From Mactromeris polynyma (taxonomy: Eukaryota; Mollusca; Bivalvia; Venerida; Mactridae): a stretch of DNA of 64,000 nt. Position 1 is the first letter of the stretch; every line of letters starts with the position of its first letter. Positions 44,991 to 56,479 of this stretch are shown here, one piece after another. The position numbers and the translations under genes were made by a program. The stretch lies in contig JASFXZ010000014.1 in assembly GCA_032209605.1 (NCBI GenBank), positions 17,069,231-17,133,230 on the forward strand. Direction: 5' to 3'. Under the pieces are notes generated by a model. The model searched no databases. It was not told the origin of the DNA and was given only the letters and a program-made list of their open reading frames with translations.

Positions 44991-46390
44991 GAAAACAATG
45001 TTGAAAATGTCGTTAAAACCGGTAAAAACAAACAAATATACATTGCCTCAGAAAATCGCAAAGCCTACAGTTTGCAAAGTTTTCAGACAATATATTGTAA
45101 AATTCACATAAATTTAATGCATTTAATGTTATAACAAATATCCATACAGAAAGCCAGCTGTATGACTGAAATGCCGGAACACATTATTCCTTAATGGTCG
45201 GAGTCATGGCCGCCATGTTCTTACTTACAAGTGCACCCATTGTGTTGGACGCACCTTTAGTGCAGTATACATGTATTCTATAAACGTCTAGACATGTTTG
45301 AAATGTGCAATAACTTTTATCGAAGTATCTAATGTCATGTCGAACGTTTATTTTTTGTGGATTACAACTACATGTACAAACATCTGCGTATACAACAATG
45401 CAACCTACGTAGGTGATTAATATCTTACAGCAAGATGTGAAACAAGACGTGTTGTTTGTGAGTTCAGGTGGTTGTAATAATGTACAGAACATATTTCATG
45501 TCATTTCGCATGTTTTCCTGCGCTCAGGAACTGCGTGACAGAAGTAAATTGAGTCCCCCAACGTATTTTATCTTTTATAACCTTTAATCTTGTCTATAAT
45601 AGTATTATTGTAAGTACTTAATCAAATACAACAATGATGCTGAGACGAATTATTTCTTCCACTACGACATTATATCAGTCTCCCTATTTCGATATTATCT
45701 ATCACAGTAACTGATTGGAGGTGAAGTGTCCCCTTATATGACAACTCTGTATATAGAACTGTGTTTTTACTTTAAGATACACCAGTACATTTTTTATTAA
45801 CGATTGATGGTTGTCAGTAAGAAGCTGACCGTTGGCTGTCACGTTACGTGCAGTTTCTCTTTTCATGTCACAATGTTCGAGACAGTGTAACTGTATCAAA
45901 GTAGAATTAATTCATTTGCTATAATATGAAAGTATTATCCTGTCAGTAAAACGTGCTTATGGAATGTGGATACCTTTTGACATAATTGATATTTAAAGGG
46001 GCTGTGCATTTTGTTTGTGGCATTTACTGCACTACTTCTTCGTTCACGTTCATTGACATGGTGTTTCTATATATGTTCATACTAGAATAGTGATTTGTCT
46101 ACGTTTCGCTTGAACCCTCTTTTCGAGAGTGCTCTATTTTTCTCATTGTCTACGAACGTTGATTAGTATACTGGTCTAGTCATTCCAAACTGGGTTCATG
46201 ATGATATTGGCTGACGAATATCGACAACATTATGTGTTTTAGTAAACCAATCAATAGCAATAAGAATTTATCTTGATAAACAAATTGAGATATTGACCGA
46301 TGTAATTAGATAATTTCCCCTCAATTTGCCAATAAGTTGATATAAATCTCCTGATAAAAAAGGAAAGCACGATTGTCTCCCCCCTTCTGG
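44991..46390. other. Gene-free stretch
   Basis: No supported gene. The frames at 45184-45492 and 45702-45899 (minus) lack recognisable features. Confidence 0.4.
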
Positions 46391-46396
46391 TACATG

Positions 46397-46495
46397 TAAT
46401 ACGGTACAGGTCCGGTAATACGGTACAGGTCCGGTAATACGGTACAGGTCCGGTAATACGGTACAGGTCCGGTAATACGGTACAGGTCCGGTAAT
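46397..46495 (+). repeat. 19-bp tandem repeat GGTCCGGTAATACGGTACA, 5 copies
   Basis: Five nearly identical units. The unit itself contains imperfect dyads (GGTCCGG, TACGGTA). Confidence 0.85.
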
Positions 46496-46499
46496 GACT

Positions 46500-47305
46500 G
46501 ACTTTCAATTGTTTATCGTATTTATTTCTGTTCAGTTGTCAATGGTATGGTTTCCGATCACAATCAATCTACTATTATGAATTTAAATTATGAAACGTCG
46601 ATAAATTGTCGAGCATACCTTCGTTGTTCCCTATGTCCCCTCCTTATGTTTTATTTACGTCGTAACGTAGGGATATGTCTGTGGATGCCCTGTTTGTTGA
46701 TAGATCCGTCTGTGTGTTAGTCTTTCCTTCATTTTGTGTGTGAATACATTGTACACATTCTCTAGAGGAAGTGCAATGCATGACTCGATTGACTGTATTG
46801 TCTTGCTTTGTCGCGCATCTTGGAAACGTTATACTTGTTTCCTGTCAAACATGGTTTTAATAAAACACAAGAGATAATGTTCCAGATGAAATTAAGTAGT
46901 TTCTAGTGATTAGAAGATTTGCATGACATCCTGTGATTTGTCATGTGAACTTCAATTTGATTCTGAGATCAAGTAAATGAACAAACACAATTACGACCGT
47001 CTAATGGTAACGGGCTGACTTTTATTGGAAGGCCACTGTCGTGGACACTATTCTAGGTAAAAAAGACCGTGATATAAATAGTATGTTCAATATAGAGAAA
47101 TGAATATATGACAGGCACCACTGAAGTAAAAGAAATAAATGGAAGGTGCAGAAAACAATTACCGCTATATGATAAAAGCATGCAACGGATATCAGTAAGA
47201 GATGAGTAGTTAGTGTTTCTATTTATGTTTGAGATGTATGCTAAGTTCCCATTTCCCCAAGGGCGGTCATTTCACTTGATATAATATTTGTGTTCTTTTC
47301 ACCCA
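46500..47305. other. Gene-free stretch
   Basis: Nothing identifiable. Confidence 0.4.
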
Positions 47306-47309
47306 TATT

Positions 47310-47515
47310 TGGCCTATTATTACTGACTTTCTTGACTTGTTCCGTGATGTACTCCATCCATTAAAACCTCCTTTTTGTTCCCCTACATTCCCCTTACTTG
47401 TTCTTCATGGTCGATCGACCAGACCATTCCTTGTACCTTTATTCCCATACATGTTTGCCCTAGCACCTCTGGTGACTGTGGCGTTCCCCGTAACAACTTA
47501 GTATCTCTATAATTG
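47310..47515 (-). repeat. R1 interspersed repeat
   Basis: Reverse orientation with ACTGACTTTCTTGACTTGTT, CCGTGATGTACTCCATCCAT, GACCATTCCTTGTACC, ATTCCCATACATGTTTGCCC and GTGGCGTTCCCCGTAACAAC. The segment between the CACCTC and GGCGTT blocks is deleted. Confidence 0.7.
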
Positions 47516-48844
47516 TTAAAATGGAGCGAAAAAGAGACACATCAGAGACAAAGCTGAGGTACGATCGAGATTATCCTGATTATCATCAGTTAACATCTAA
47601 ATGCTGCAGCAAACAGATGAACAGTAAAGAAAAACCAGAAAAAAACTTTTTTGAAAAAAAAAGAATGTTTACACCGCTCTTTGCCCTAATTCTATAGTTA
47701 AGGAACTTTGTAAAACATTCAGCGCACTTGAGACAGATCCGCCAAACACAAATCAGTATCACTGTGGTAATTAGGACGCATTTATCTTTAGGGATGTCTC
47801 AATATACCGCTTTATTGCAATTTGCAGCAGCTAGACTCTAATGTACCTATTTTTGTATTATAATTCCTGTTTTCCTAAGTTACTTTGTACATTTTTAGGG
47901 CCATTTGAATAGAACATTTGCTGTTCAAAACCTTATGTTTGTAACAAAACAGAAATGAGAAGGATAGTGTTAACGTGTTAGTCATGGAAAGTTCTTAGTC
48001 AAAAACTGAAATGATGTTAATAATTATATTGTAAAGCTTATGTATCTCTATTTTGCAAGGAATATGAAGAACATGTAGTTGAATAAAATGTGCAAGAACG
48101 ATCTTAGTCTAAAATCATATCGTAGATTATTGTAGCAATATATTGTTGTATACATCGAAACCTCTTGCTTATGTATTGTAATATATCGCGGTATGCTTCA
48201 GGAGTATCGTGACAGCCCCTACGTACCGTCTAATTTGTTAATTTACACTCTGTTGATATTACATTTGGTCAAAGACGGATTTGAGACACTATTTATTCTA
48301 GGAGGGATTTATTCTCGTCGTATGAAGTAACAAGTCATTATTTTGCACAAGGTTTCCGATTAGTACGGATGATTTGTGTCCAAATGAAACAAGATACACA
48401 TTAAATCATTATTTTATTGAACAACTGCGATTTTATTTCAACCAATCTTGCGTTTTTGTAATAATCAGTTCGTTTCGAAGTAATCGGATTTTACCCAAAG
48501 TCAATCACACAAAAAGATGTCATGGCAACTTCCTGGTAATCGGAATGTTCTTGTCAACACGGAGGAATTAATTGAGTAATATAAAACAGACAGCGTTTTA
48601 TCAGATTTGTATCTCATGAAATGTACACAAATAAAATGTCATATTTGATTAAGATTCAGAATTAGAAATTCCGTTTATGTTTGTATTTGATTAGTTTGAA
48701 CATATCATATAGTATATGTTGCAATGTAATACATGTAGAAGCGCATGTCCTCGTCGAATCGGTCCAGCTTCCACGTTGTATCATATCCCAGTAATAAATA
48801 TGAAGACGTAAAGGCATACTTTCACGTTTTCACATTTCAATGAT
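47516..48844. other. Gene-free stretch
   Basis: No supported gene or ordered repeat. Confidence 0.4.
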
Positions 48845-49203
48845 TTAAAGGTGTATCTTGCTCATCTGAACATAAAATGTTTGAATTGGCTTTATCCAGT
48901 ATTGTTGTTACATTGGCTAAAACATCTCTAATAAGAACCATAGCAATGTATAACCGATTGAAAAAAACTTTTTTGATGATATTACTAAAATTTAAAACCT
49001 GTAAAAAACCTGATTGTTAAAAAAGAGGAAGCTATTTTAAATTTATGATACACAAACATCTTTCTTCAACAAATAAGGATGAATACATTATGAGTTTATT
49101 CTTTGTTAATGCATGTTTATTGATGTCTTAACTATAGGAAATATATTTTTCATGTTTGGTTAGGTAAACAAATGAACAGAAAATGAGCATAGTATTACTT
49201 TAA
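48845..49203 (+). mobile_element. TTAA-flanked MITE, copy M1
   Basis: Bounded by TTAA at both ends. The left end AGGTGTATCTTGCTCATCTG and the right end (reversed AGTAATACTATGCTCATTTT) are diverged inverted repeats. About 350 bp, matching 60590-60939 along its whole length (shared GAACATAAAATGTTTGAATT, TAATAAGAACCAT, ATGCATGTTTATTGATGT). TTAA target duplication is typical of piggyBac-like elements, but the ends do not start with CCC, so the class is open. Confidence 0.7.
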
Positions 49204-50821
49204 GCCTCATTATTATGTTCCTAGAGGGTGTGGTTTTCCCATTAATCCAATGTTACATTGTAGAAGGGCTGGCATGCAAAGAAATCACCCGGCTGTAGTG
49301 CAATTAAAATCGTGAAGTTGGAATCGTGGATTCGTGAAGTTGGAATCGTGGATTCATGAAGTTGAAATTGAAAATTCTTGAAGCCGAAATGTCACCATCG
49401 AGCTTCCGTATTAACCGGCTTTTTTGCTTCAGCATAGTCTGTTCCTCTGCCGTGGATAATAATTTGTAATGGTGTAGTTTCTATTCATCCATTGTGTGTT
49501 CATCCGATTATTGTGAGTGCTTTCAAGATGTCACTTTACAGGAAGCTTAAACTAGTATTTCTGTGACAAAATCACACATCCAACTTTATGAGCAAGAAAG
49601 TGATGCTTTCTTCCAATTAACAGGTTCGTAGAAATGCTTTATTCAACATAATAAAGAAATTTCATTATCATATGGAAAATAAAGTATGCATTTCATCCTT
49701 TCTAACCTAATGTTTCATTTTGGAAATTAGATCAAATACAATATTGAACTTACAAGTATTATACACTATTGTCCACTATTGGGAAGTGTCTGAATAGGGA
49801 ACGTACCCTTTGTATAAAGAGTGCATGTACGTATCGCGCTACTTCGAATTAGTCATTGTTTATATTCATTACTTTGATGAATCAAAACAGTCAGAATATA
49901 TTACATGTTTCGTAGCCAGCTTACTTCATAATTAATATACTGAGACATATCAAGTTACGTGTCACTTCTAGTTTGTTCCTAACCATCGATTATTTCCATT
50001 TTTCTCTATTACTGTCTATCATGTCTATAAATGATCGCCCTTTTGAGATATTGCAGATAAAACTTTTCAGGGAAACCTACGTCTACTTACCCTTGATTGA
50101 CACCACTTAGAGGCGGCACGCTCCATGTATGATAATTGGCTGTGGTATAAAGACAATGTCTTGACATCAAGTTAAATGTTTGAACTGAACAGTGCTAAGC
50201 TCCACAATATCGTCCATTTTATGATCAAACTTGTCTTCGTTATCTGTTATCATTGTATTATTTGGAAATAAGCCATACTTACAATGTCTCTGTTGTGCTT
50301 TTAAATGATTCTGTAAACAGAACACTGGCATCATAAAGTTACATAATATGTTCATCAAACATATATTTTGGTTATCTGGCTGCTCCTGAATTGCCTTCAG
50401 TTCACCAATTTTCATATTAAAACGATTGTTAGTTGTAAAGTTAACATTGTCGTTATAACGGATTGCTTCATGACGGCGTATTTCATAGTACATTACATTT
50501 GTGATTTATTCGAACACGAAAGACTAAGATTTATTTTAGGAGCAATTCGCCAAGTGATGCCAAAAAATACCGACGCAGGATATGCGGAAGTCACGTGGTG
50601 TCACGTGAATTTCTTACTAAATTCACTATTGTATTAAATGTGTCTCCTATAAACATGCATACAACGTAAAGCGTTTTTTTTCAGCACAGTAATTCGCATT
50701 TTTGATTGGTAATTGCATTGAGATATTTCTGTATTATTTGATTATCTTAATGCAGCGTGTACTTTGACATGAGCGTTTATTTGTTCACTAGTATTTATAA
50801 ATGTTGGCTCATCAGAATATA
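49204..50821. other. Gene-free stretch with a small tandem repeat
   Basis: 49311-49390 holds about three copies of GTGAAGTTGGAATCGTGGATT. A 108-codon minus frame (50167-50493) is open but unrecognised. Confidence 0.4.
49311..49390 (+). repeat. 21-bp tandem repeat, about 3 copies
   Basis: GTGAAGTTGGAATCGTGGATT, with the third copy decaying to ATGAAGTTGAAATTGAAAATT. Confidence 0.7.
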
Positions 50822-51391
50822 CAGTAAAACTGCAATCATTGGGACCCTTGAAATTCTTCTCAGTGAGATGGTCTTATACTGATGTTGAAAAACGAGCAAA
50901 ACGGTGAACATTGACTCGTAAATTGTTTTCTTAATTTTGAGATGCTCTTAATTTTGAGATGCTCTTAATTTTGAGATGCTCTTAATTTTGAGATGCTCTT
51001 AATTTTGAGATGCTCTTAATTTTGAGATGCTTTTAATTTTGAGATGCTTTTAATTTTGAGATGCTCTTAATTTTGAGATGCTCTTAATTTTGAGATGCTC
51101 TTAATTTTGAGATGCTCTTAATTTTGAGATGCTCTTAATTTTGAGATGCTCTTAATTTTGAGATGCTCTTAATTTTGAGATGCTCTTAATTTTGAGATGC
51201 TCTTAATTTTGAGATGCTCTTAATTTTGAGATGCTCTTAATTTTGAGATGCTCTTAATTTTGAGATGCTCTTAATTTTGAGATGCTCTTAATTTTGAGAT
51301 GCTCTTAATTTTGAGATGCTCTTAATTTTGAGATGCTCTTAATTTTGAGATGCTCTTAATTTTGAGATGCTCTTTATGTGGAGTTTTACTG
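50822..51391 (-). mobile_element. pogo-like MITE, copy P3, with 17-bp internal expansion
   Basis: TA|CAGTAAAACT at the left and AGTTTTACTG|TA at the right, a perfect 10-bp inverted end with TA target. Inside, 50931-51374 is about 26 copies of ATGCTCTTAATTTTGAG. Its reverse complement, CTCAAAATTAAGAGCAT, corresponds to the CTCAATATTAAGACCAC unit of copies P1, P2 and P4, so this copy lies on the minus strand relative to them. Confidence 0.75.
50931..51374 (-). repeat. 17-bp tandem array, about 26 copies
   Basis: Unit ATGCTCTTAATTTTGAG; nearly all copies identical, two with ATGCTTTTAA (about 51030-51050). Confidence 0.92.
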
Positions 51392-51457
51392 TATCTTAAC
51401 AATAAATCCTACAATCATGAGAGCCATGATATGTCAAGTGTGTAAATGTAGCATCTT

Positions 51458-51794
51458 TTAAAGATATATTATGCTTATTAACTATACTTAATATATTTAA
51501 AACTTCAATAAATATGCATTATTACAGAACACATTTATAATGTATTTCCCTGTTTTTTGTCGAAAGAAGACATTTGTATTATCATAAAATTAAAATAACT
51601 TTCAGTTTTTTAACAAGCGGGTGTTTATTACCTAGTTTTGTTTGTCAGTAAAATGAGTAAAATATATTGTTTTAACCGATTGTACATTGTAATGGTTCTT
51701 ATAAATGATATTTTAGACTACATGTATATAACAACAAAACTGGTTGAAGCCCAATAAAAAAGTTTAAGTTCAGTTGAGCAGGATACATCTTTAA
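51458..51794 (-). mobile_element. TTAA-flanked MITE, copy M3
   Basis: Reverse-oriented, diverged copy of M1/M2. It starts TTAAAGATATATTATGCT and ends GAGCAGGATACATCTTTAA. The internal ACCGATTGTACATTGTAATG matches the reverse complement of the M1/M2 middle. Confidence 0.65.
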
Positions 51795-52560
51795 ACGGAA
51801 GTAAAGACAAAATAAATAAATGTTGTTGGAATGTGATTTTGTCACTCCTTAGAACATCACTCTAAGTTACCATTCACCTGCATGCAATGGTGACTTAGAC
51901 ATGTTTTGTCTAAACATATTTATTCTTGATGTTGTAATGCAATGTTGTTCTATATACCCTAAATGATTGTGCTACTTTTGTTTATACATGTATGTATTAT
52001 ATGTATAGGTATGTGTGTGTGTGTGTGTGTGTGTAGGGGTATATGCATATTATGTATATACTTGTATATCTATATATGTATGTGTGAGTATGTATGTGTA
52101 TGTATGAGTAAATATATATGCTCATGAATTATATGGCTCAACAATATGTTGTATTGCATTATAATAATTATATGTCATACTATTTTGGCGTAAATATGTT
52201 GTTCTATAATTGTTATATGTAATATATGCCTTAATTTTGCGGTATATTGCATACACTGTCTCTCCCGAGAACGCATGTAAAAGAACGCATGTAAAATATC
52301 TGTAACCTTTTATGTCTATTTAGAAAACAAATAAACAAAAACATGATTTATATCTCGAAAAAATGAAATTTCTAAAATTCAAAAACCTAAATTACATGCT
52401 TTCTCGCCATTTGTCACGATGCTTATTACTGTAAAAATGATTATTGCTGCTTTGTAAAAAATACTTTTCAGTGTTCAATGCGCAAATAAATATATCTATC
52501 TATAATATCGTTGCGCCATAAAAGCTTGATATCGTCATATCTTCGTCCTTTTCTACTTCA
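51795..52560. other. Gene-free stretch with TG microsatellite
   Basis: (TG)n at about 52012-52034 and TATG/TGTA-rich sequence to 52130. No gene seen; a possible 5' UTR of the following retrotransposon is not recognisable. Confidence 0.45.
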
Positions 52561-55500
52561 ATATCAGCACTGTCATCATGGTCAATGAGATAAAATTCGA
52601 ATTTAATATCATTATTCGTGTCAGCGCTTTTATAGTCTTTATTGTTCGTTTTGTCATGCCACTGTCATGGTAACAGTGACTTTTTAAACTTTCTGAGCGA
52701 GTATGACATTGTGATTTTAACAGAAACATGGAATGCACCTTCGTCAAATGTCAGTATTAACAATTTTGATTGTTTTTCTTGTCCACGACCGAAATGCAAT
52801 AGAAAAGCAAAACGTGATAGTGGAGGCGTGATTGTGTATTATAAGTCTCATTTATCTGATGGGATAGATTTGATAAAAACAGATGAAAGAGGTGTGATTT
52901 GGTTTAAACTTAGGAAAGAACATTTTAATGCTGGCGATGATATTTTTATCTGTTGTTGCTATATTCCACCAGAGGATTCAACTGTTTATAGAGCTCCTAG
53001 CTCACCATTATATAACTGTGATTTTTATGCATTGATATATGATGATATATGTTATTATAACCAGTTGGGTCATGTAATGTTAACTGGGGACCTAAATGCA
53101 AGAGTTGGTCAGCGTGATGATTATATTGACAATATTAATCTCCAACGCTTTATCGATGTGCCTGATGAGGATTATCCCGTCGAGTCATTGCCGTTACGAA
53201 ATTCATCGGATAATTCATGCAATGCTTTCGGCAATAAGTTATTATCTCTTTGTAAGGAAAACGGTTTATATATAGTGAATGGCAGATTAGAGCCTGGGTG
53301 TTTTACTTGCCACAAATTGCACAGAAATAATATTAATGCAGCTAGTGTGGTAGATTATGTAATTGTTGATTATCCGCTGTTTGGTATGATAGACAAGTTT
53401 AAAGTCTTAGACATAAGTGAGTTTTCTGACCACTGTCCTATTGATTTTTCATTGCGTATATATAATATTAACAGTAAATCGTCTGATTATTCCTACGACA
53501 GAGTAGTCTGGGACTCAGGTGAGAATGACAACTTAAATGCCCATTTAAATAGCAATGTACATTTGTTCAATAGTATTATTGAAGACTTAACTAGTGGCCG
53601 TAGCGATATTGACACATGTATTAATAATATGTCAGATCTGATCTATGATATTTCATTCCAGACTCATGGAAAAACTTTTACTACACGGTCGTCAAATAAG
53701 CACAAATCGAAAAAGTCACTATGGTTTAATGAGGAATGCAAACATTTTAAAGATGTCTTTTGTCGCTGTAAGCATGTGTTCAAACGTAACCCTACGGATG
53801 CAAATAAAGCACTATTTTTAAATGCTAGGTTGGAATACTGTAAAGTGAAGGTTAAAGCCAAAAGTATGTTCAACAATGTCGAAAAACGTATACTTAATCG
53901 CCTGAGTAAATGTAACTCGAAACAATTCTGGAAATACATTAAGAAATTTAAAGCAAAACAAAATCGCAGCAAAAATGATGTGAGTTTGGAAGAATTTGTT
54001 AGACACTTCAGTACTGTACCGAACACACAACAAACAAATACTTTCAATGCCGAGGACTATACCGATAGAATGGACAATGTATCGATTGAAGAATTAGACT
54101 CCCCGTTCTCTGTAGATGAAATCATTAAAACTATATCATCAATGAAACGCAATAAAAGTAGTGATATGTCTGGCAACGTTGCCGACTTCTTTTTACACTC
54201 GAGTGCTTTCATTTCTCCATATTTAGTTAAAATCTTTAATCATGTATTTGATACTGGGCAATATCCCGAGGCTTGGTACAAAGGAGCGATAGTCCCGATT
54301 TTTAAAAAAGGTGATATATCGAACGCGGCAAACTACAGCGGTATTACGCTCATCAATGTAACGGCAAAGATATTTTCTTTAGCCTTGCGTAACAGAATAA
54401 ATAGCTGGTGTGAAAATAATTATATATTTAATGACTCACAATTCGGTTTTAGGAATAAACTCGGCACAGCGGACTGCATATTCATACTGCATTCAATTAT
54501 CCAAAATATTATTGCTAGAAAAGGTAAATTGTACTGTTCTTTCATTGACTATGAGCGCGCTTTTGACACGATTTTACACGATGCTTTATGGATTAAGCTC
54601 GTACAATCCGGTCTGAGCTGTAAAATAATCCGTATCATTAAAGCCATTTATCACAATGTACAAGCTTGCGTGAAAAATGTGCAAAATATGTCATTTTCGG
54701 ACCTGTTTGAAGTCACACTCGGTCTTAAACAGGGTGAACCATTATCCCCGTTGCTTTTCATTTTATTTATAAATGATGTAAAAGATTCTTTAGATTTAGA
54801 TAATCTAACGGAATCAGACTTACGCATGTTATCAATGAATATGTTATTGTTTGCTGACGACATAGCCCTCTTCACTACTTCGCCGTCTAGTTTACAACAC
54901 CAATTAAACTCTATCTTTAATTATTCAAATACATGGGGTTTAAAAATTAATGTAAAAAATACTAAAATATGTATTTTCGAACCGCGAAAAAGTAACTGTA
55001 ACCATAGTTGGTACATCAATGATGAGCCTGTGGAAATTGTCGATAAGTTTCGCTATCTTGGTATCACATTTTATTATACTGGGAGCATGAAACATTCTGT
55101 GAACTCCCTAAACGACCAAGCATTACGAGCCTATAATAATTTGATATCAATTTTTAGTAGAGTTAAGCTGGATACCAATACGAAATTGAGACTATTCGAT
55201 TGTTTAGTTGCCCCTATAATTCTTTACGGCTCGGAGGTTTGGGGGAATTTACGACTATAAAGAAGTCGATAAAATTCACATAAGATTCTGTAAATACTTG
55301 CTAGGAGTCCGTGTCCAAACCTCTAATGTGGCAGTATTAGGCGAACTGGGTAGAGTACCATTATCAGTCGTAGCTAAGCAACGTGCTATGAAATATTGGC
55401 TTAAGATAAAATCTTCTGTTGATTCTGCTATGTATAGAATATATAATGAACAATTAATTATTAGCAACAATTCCAACAATAATATCGCGATTAAAAATCT

Positions 55501-56217
55501 TTGGTGCAACAATGTTAAATCTGTAATAAATGATCTCGGATTTAATTTTTTACTCGATGTAGAAAATGTTAATACTGATTTTGTACATATCCTTAAACAA
55601 AGGCTCCGTGATCAATATATTCAATCATGGGAGACAACATTAAAAAATCAGCCTAAATTATTTTATTATCGTATGATAAAAACATTAGCAATAATGCACA
55701 TAGGATGGCATTAACTAAATTTCGCCTCGGCGCACATACGCTTGAAATCGAAACAGGTCGATATTCAGGTATTCCACGTCAAAATCGATTATGTAATATG
55801 TGCAACCAGAATGTTACTGAGTCTGAATATCACTTTCTTCTTACCTGCCCATTATACGTAACATTGCGAAATAAATACAATATCAAATTTAGTTGGCCCA
55901 GTCTTGAACTTTATAAGAATCTTCTGTCTTCAAATAGTAGGAAAAAAATAAACAATATCGCCAAATTTATTCATTTCGCCATGAAGTATAGACAAGAAAA
56001 ACTTACCTCTTTAATTGCTGCTTTTTAACATGATAATAACGTTTATACAGTATATTTGCTAGAGTCTGTAATATATATATACATGTATATATATTTATGT
56101 TTGTTTGTATGTACATTTTGTAAATATGTTTTGAGTCTTGACCATATACCTTATTTGTAAATGGTCAAAGGCATGTACTATGCCGATTTTGCCAATAAAT
56201 TGTATTGTATTGTATTA
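52560..56217 (+). mobile_element. APE-type non-LTR retrotransposon, near full length, frameshifted
   Basis: Contains endonuclease, reverse transcriptase and C-terminal zinc knuckle in standard order. It ends with CCAATAAATTGTATTGTATT (about 56190-56214), a short (ATTGT)n tail typical of the 3' end of several non-LTR clades. No ORF1 (gag-like) is seen and the endonuclease N-terminus is missing its first strand, so the 5' end is truncated or frameshifted. Clade not assigned (Jockey/CR1/L2-like group possible). Confidence 0.8.
52642..56028 (+). pseudogene. Endonuclease-reverse transcriptase polyprotein with two frameshifts
   Basis: Frame 1 (to 55260, 872 codons from a non-ATG start): the endonuclease shows YDIVILTETW, GGVIVYY, TGDLNAR (about 53083) and SDHCPIDF (about 53424), the Mg-binding and catalytic landmarks of the APE-like fold. 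The RT shows PIFKKGD, FRNKLGTADC, FIDYERAFD (D636), LKQGEPLSPLLF and FADDIALF (D739, D740), so the catalytic triad is intact. The frame breaks in a run of five G at about 55240: one extra base turns WG-IYDYKEVDKIHIRF into a stop. Frame 2 (to 55714) covers the thumb/connector. A second shift in AAAACATTAG (about 55680) leads to frame 3 (to 56028), with CNMCNQNVTESEYHFLLTC (Cx2Cx9Hx4C). Only two 1-bp lesions suggest recent death, or assembly errors. Confidence 0.85.
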
Positions 56218-56369
56218 TGATAACAGTTGTCTGGGAACATTCTGGCTTCACCGTCAAGTTGATATTGATACACTATATTAAGTATTTGCAGATAGTAGTC
56301 CCATATGTTCTATTTATATTTCATAATAGTGAACAATATCAATTGTGGAAATTAATGACTGTGTATATT

Positions 56370-56475
56370 CCACAAACTGTGGCTCGTGTTTTGTGGATTG
56401 TTGTTTTCCCGGAGGTCTACGTGGGGAGGCACTGTCTTATGTATGTGGCGTTCCCTGTAGCTACGTATTCTCTCT
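56370..56475 (-). repeat. R1 interspersed repeat, partial
   Basis: GTTTTGTGGATTGTTGTTTT, CCCGGAGGTCTACGTGGGGA and GGCGTTCCCTGTAGC blocks in reverse orientation. Confidence 0.65.
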
Positions 56476-56479
56476 CTTT

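Noticed and set aside
50167..50493. 108-codon minus-strand frame
   Set aside because: Protein-like in places, but no domain, splice sites or neighbours; insufficient to call a gene.
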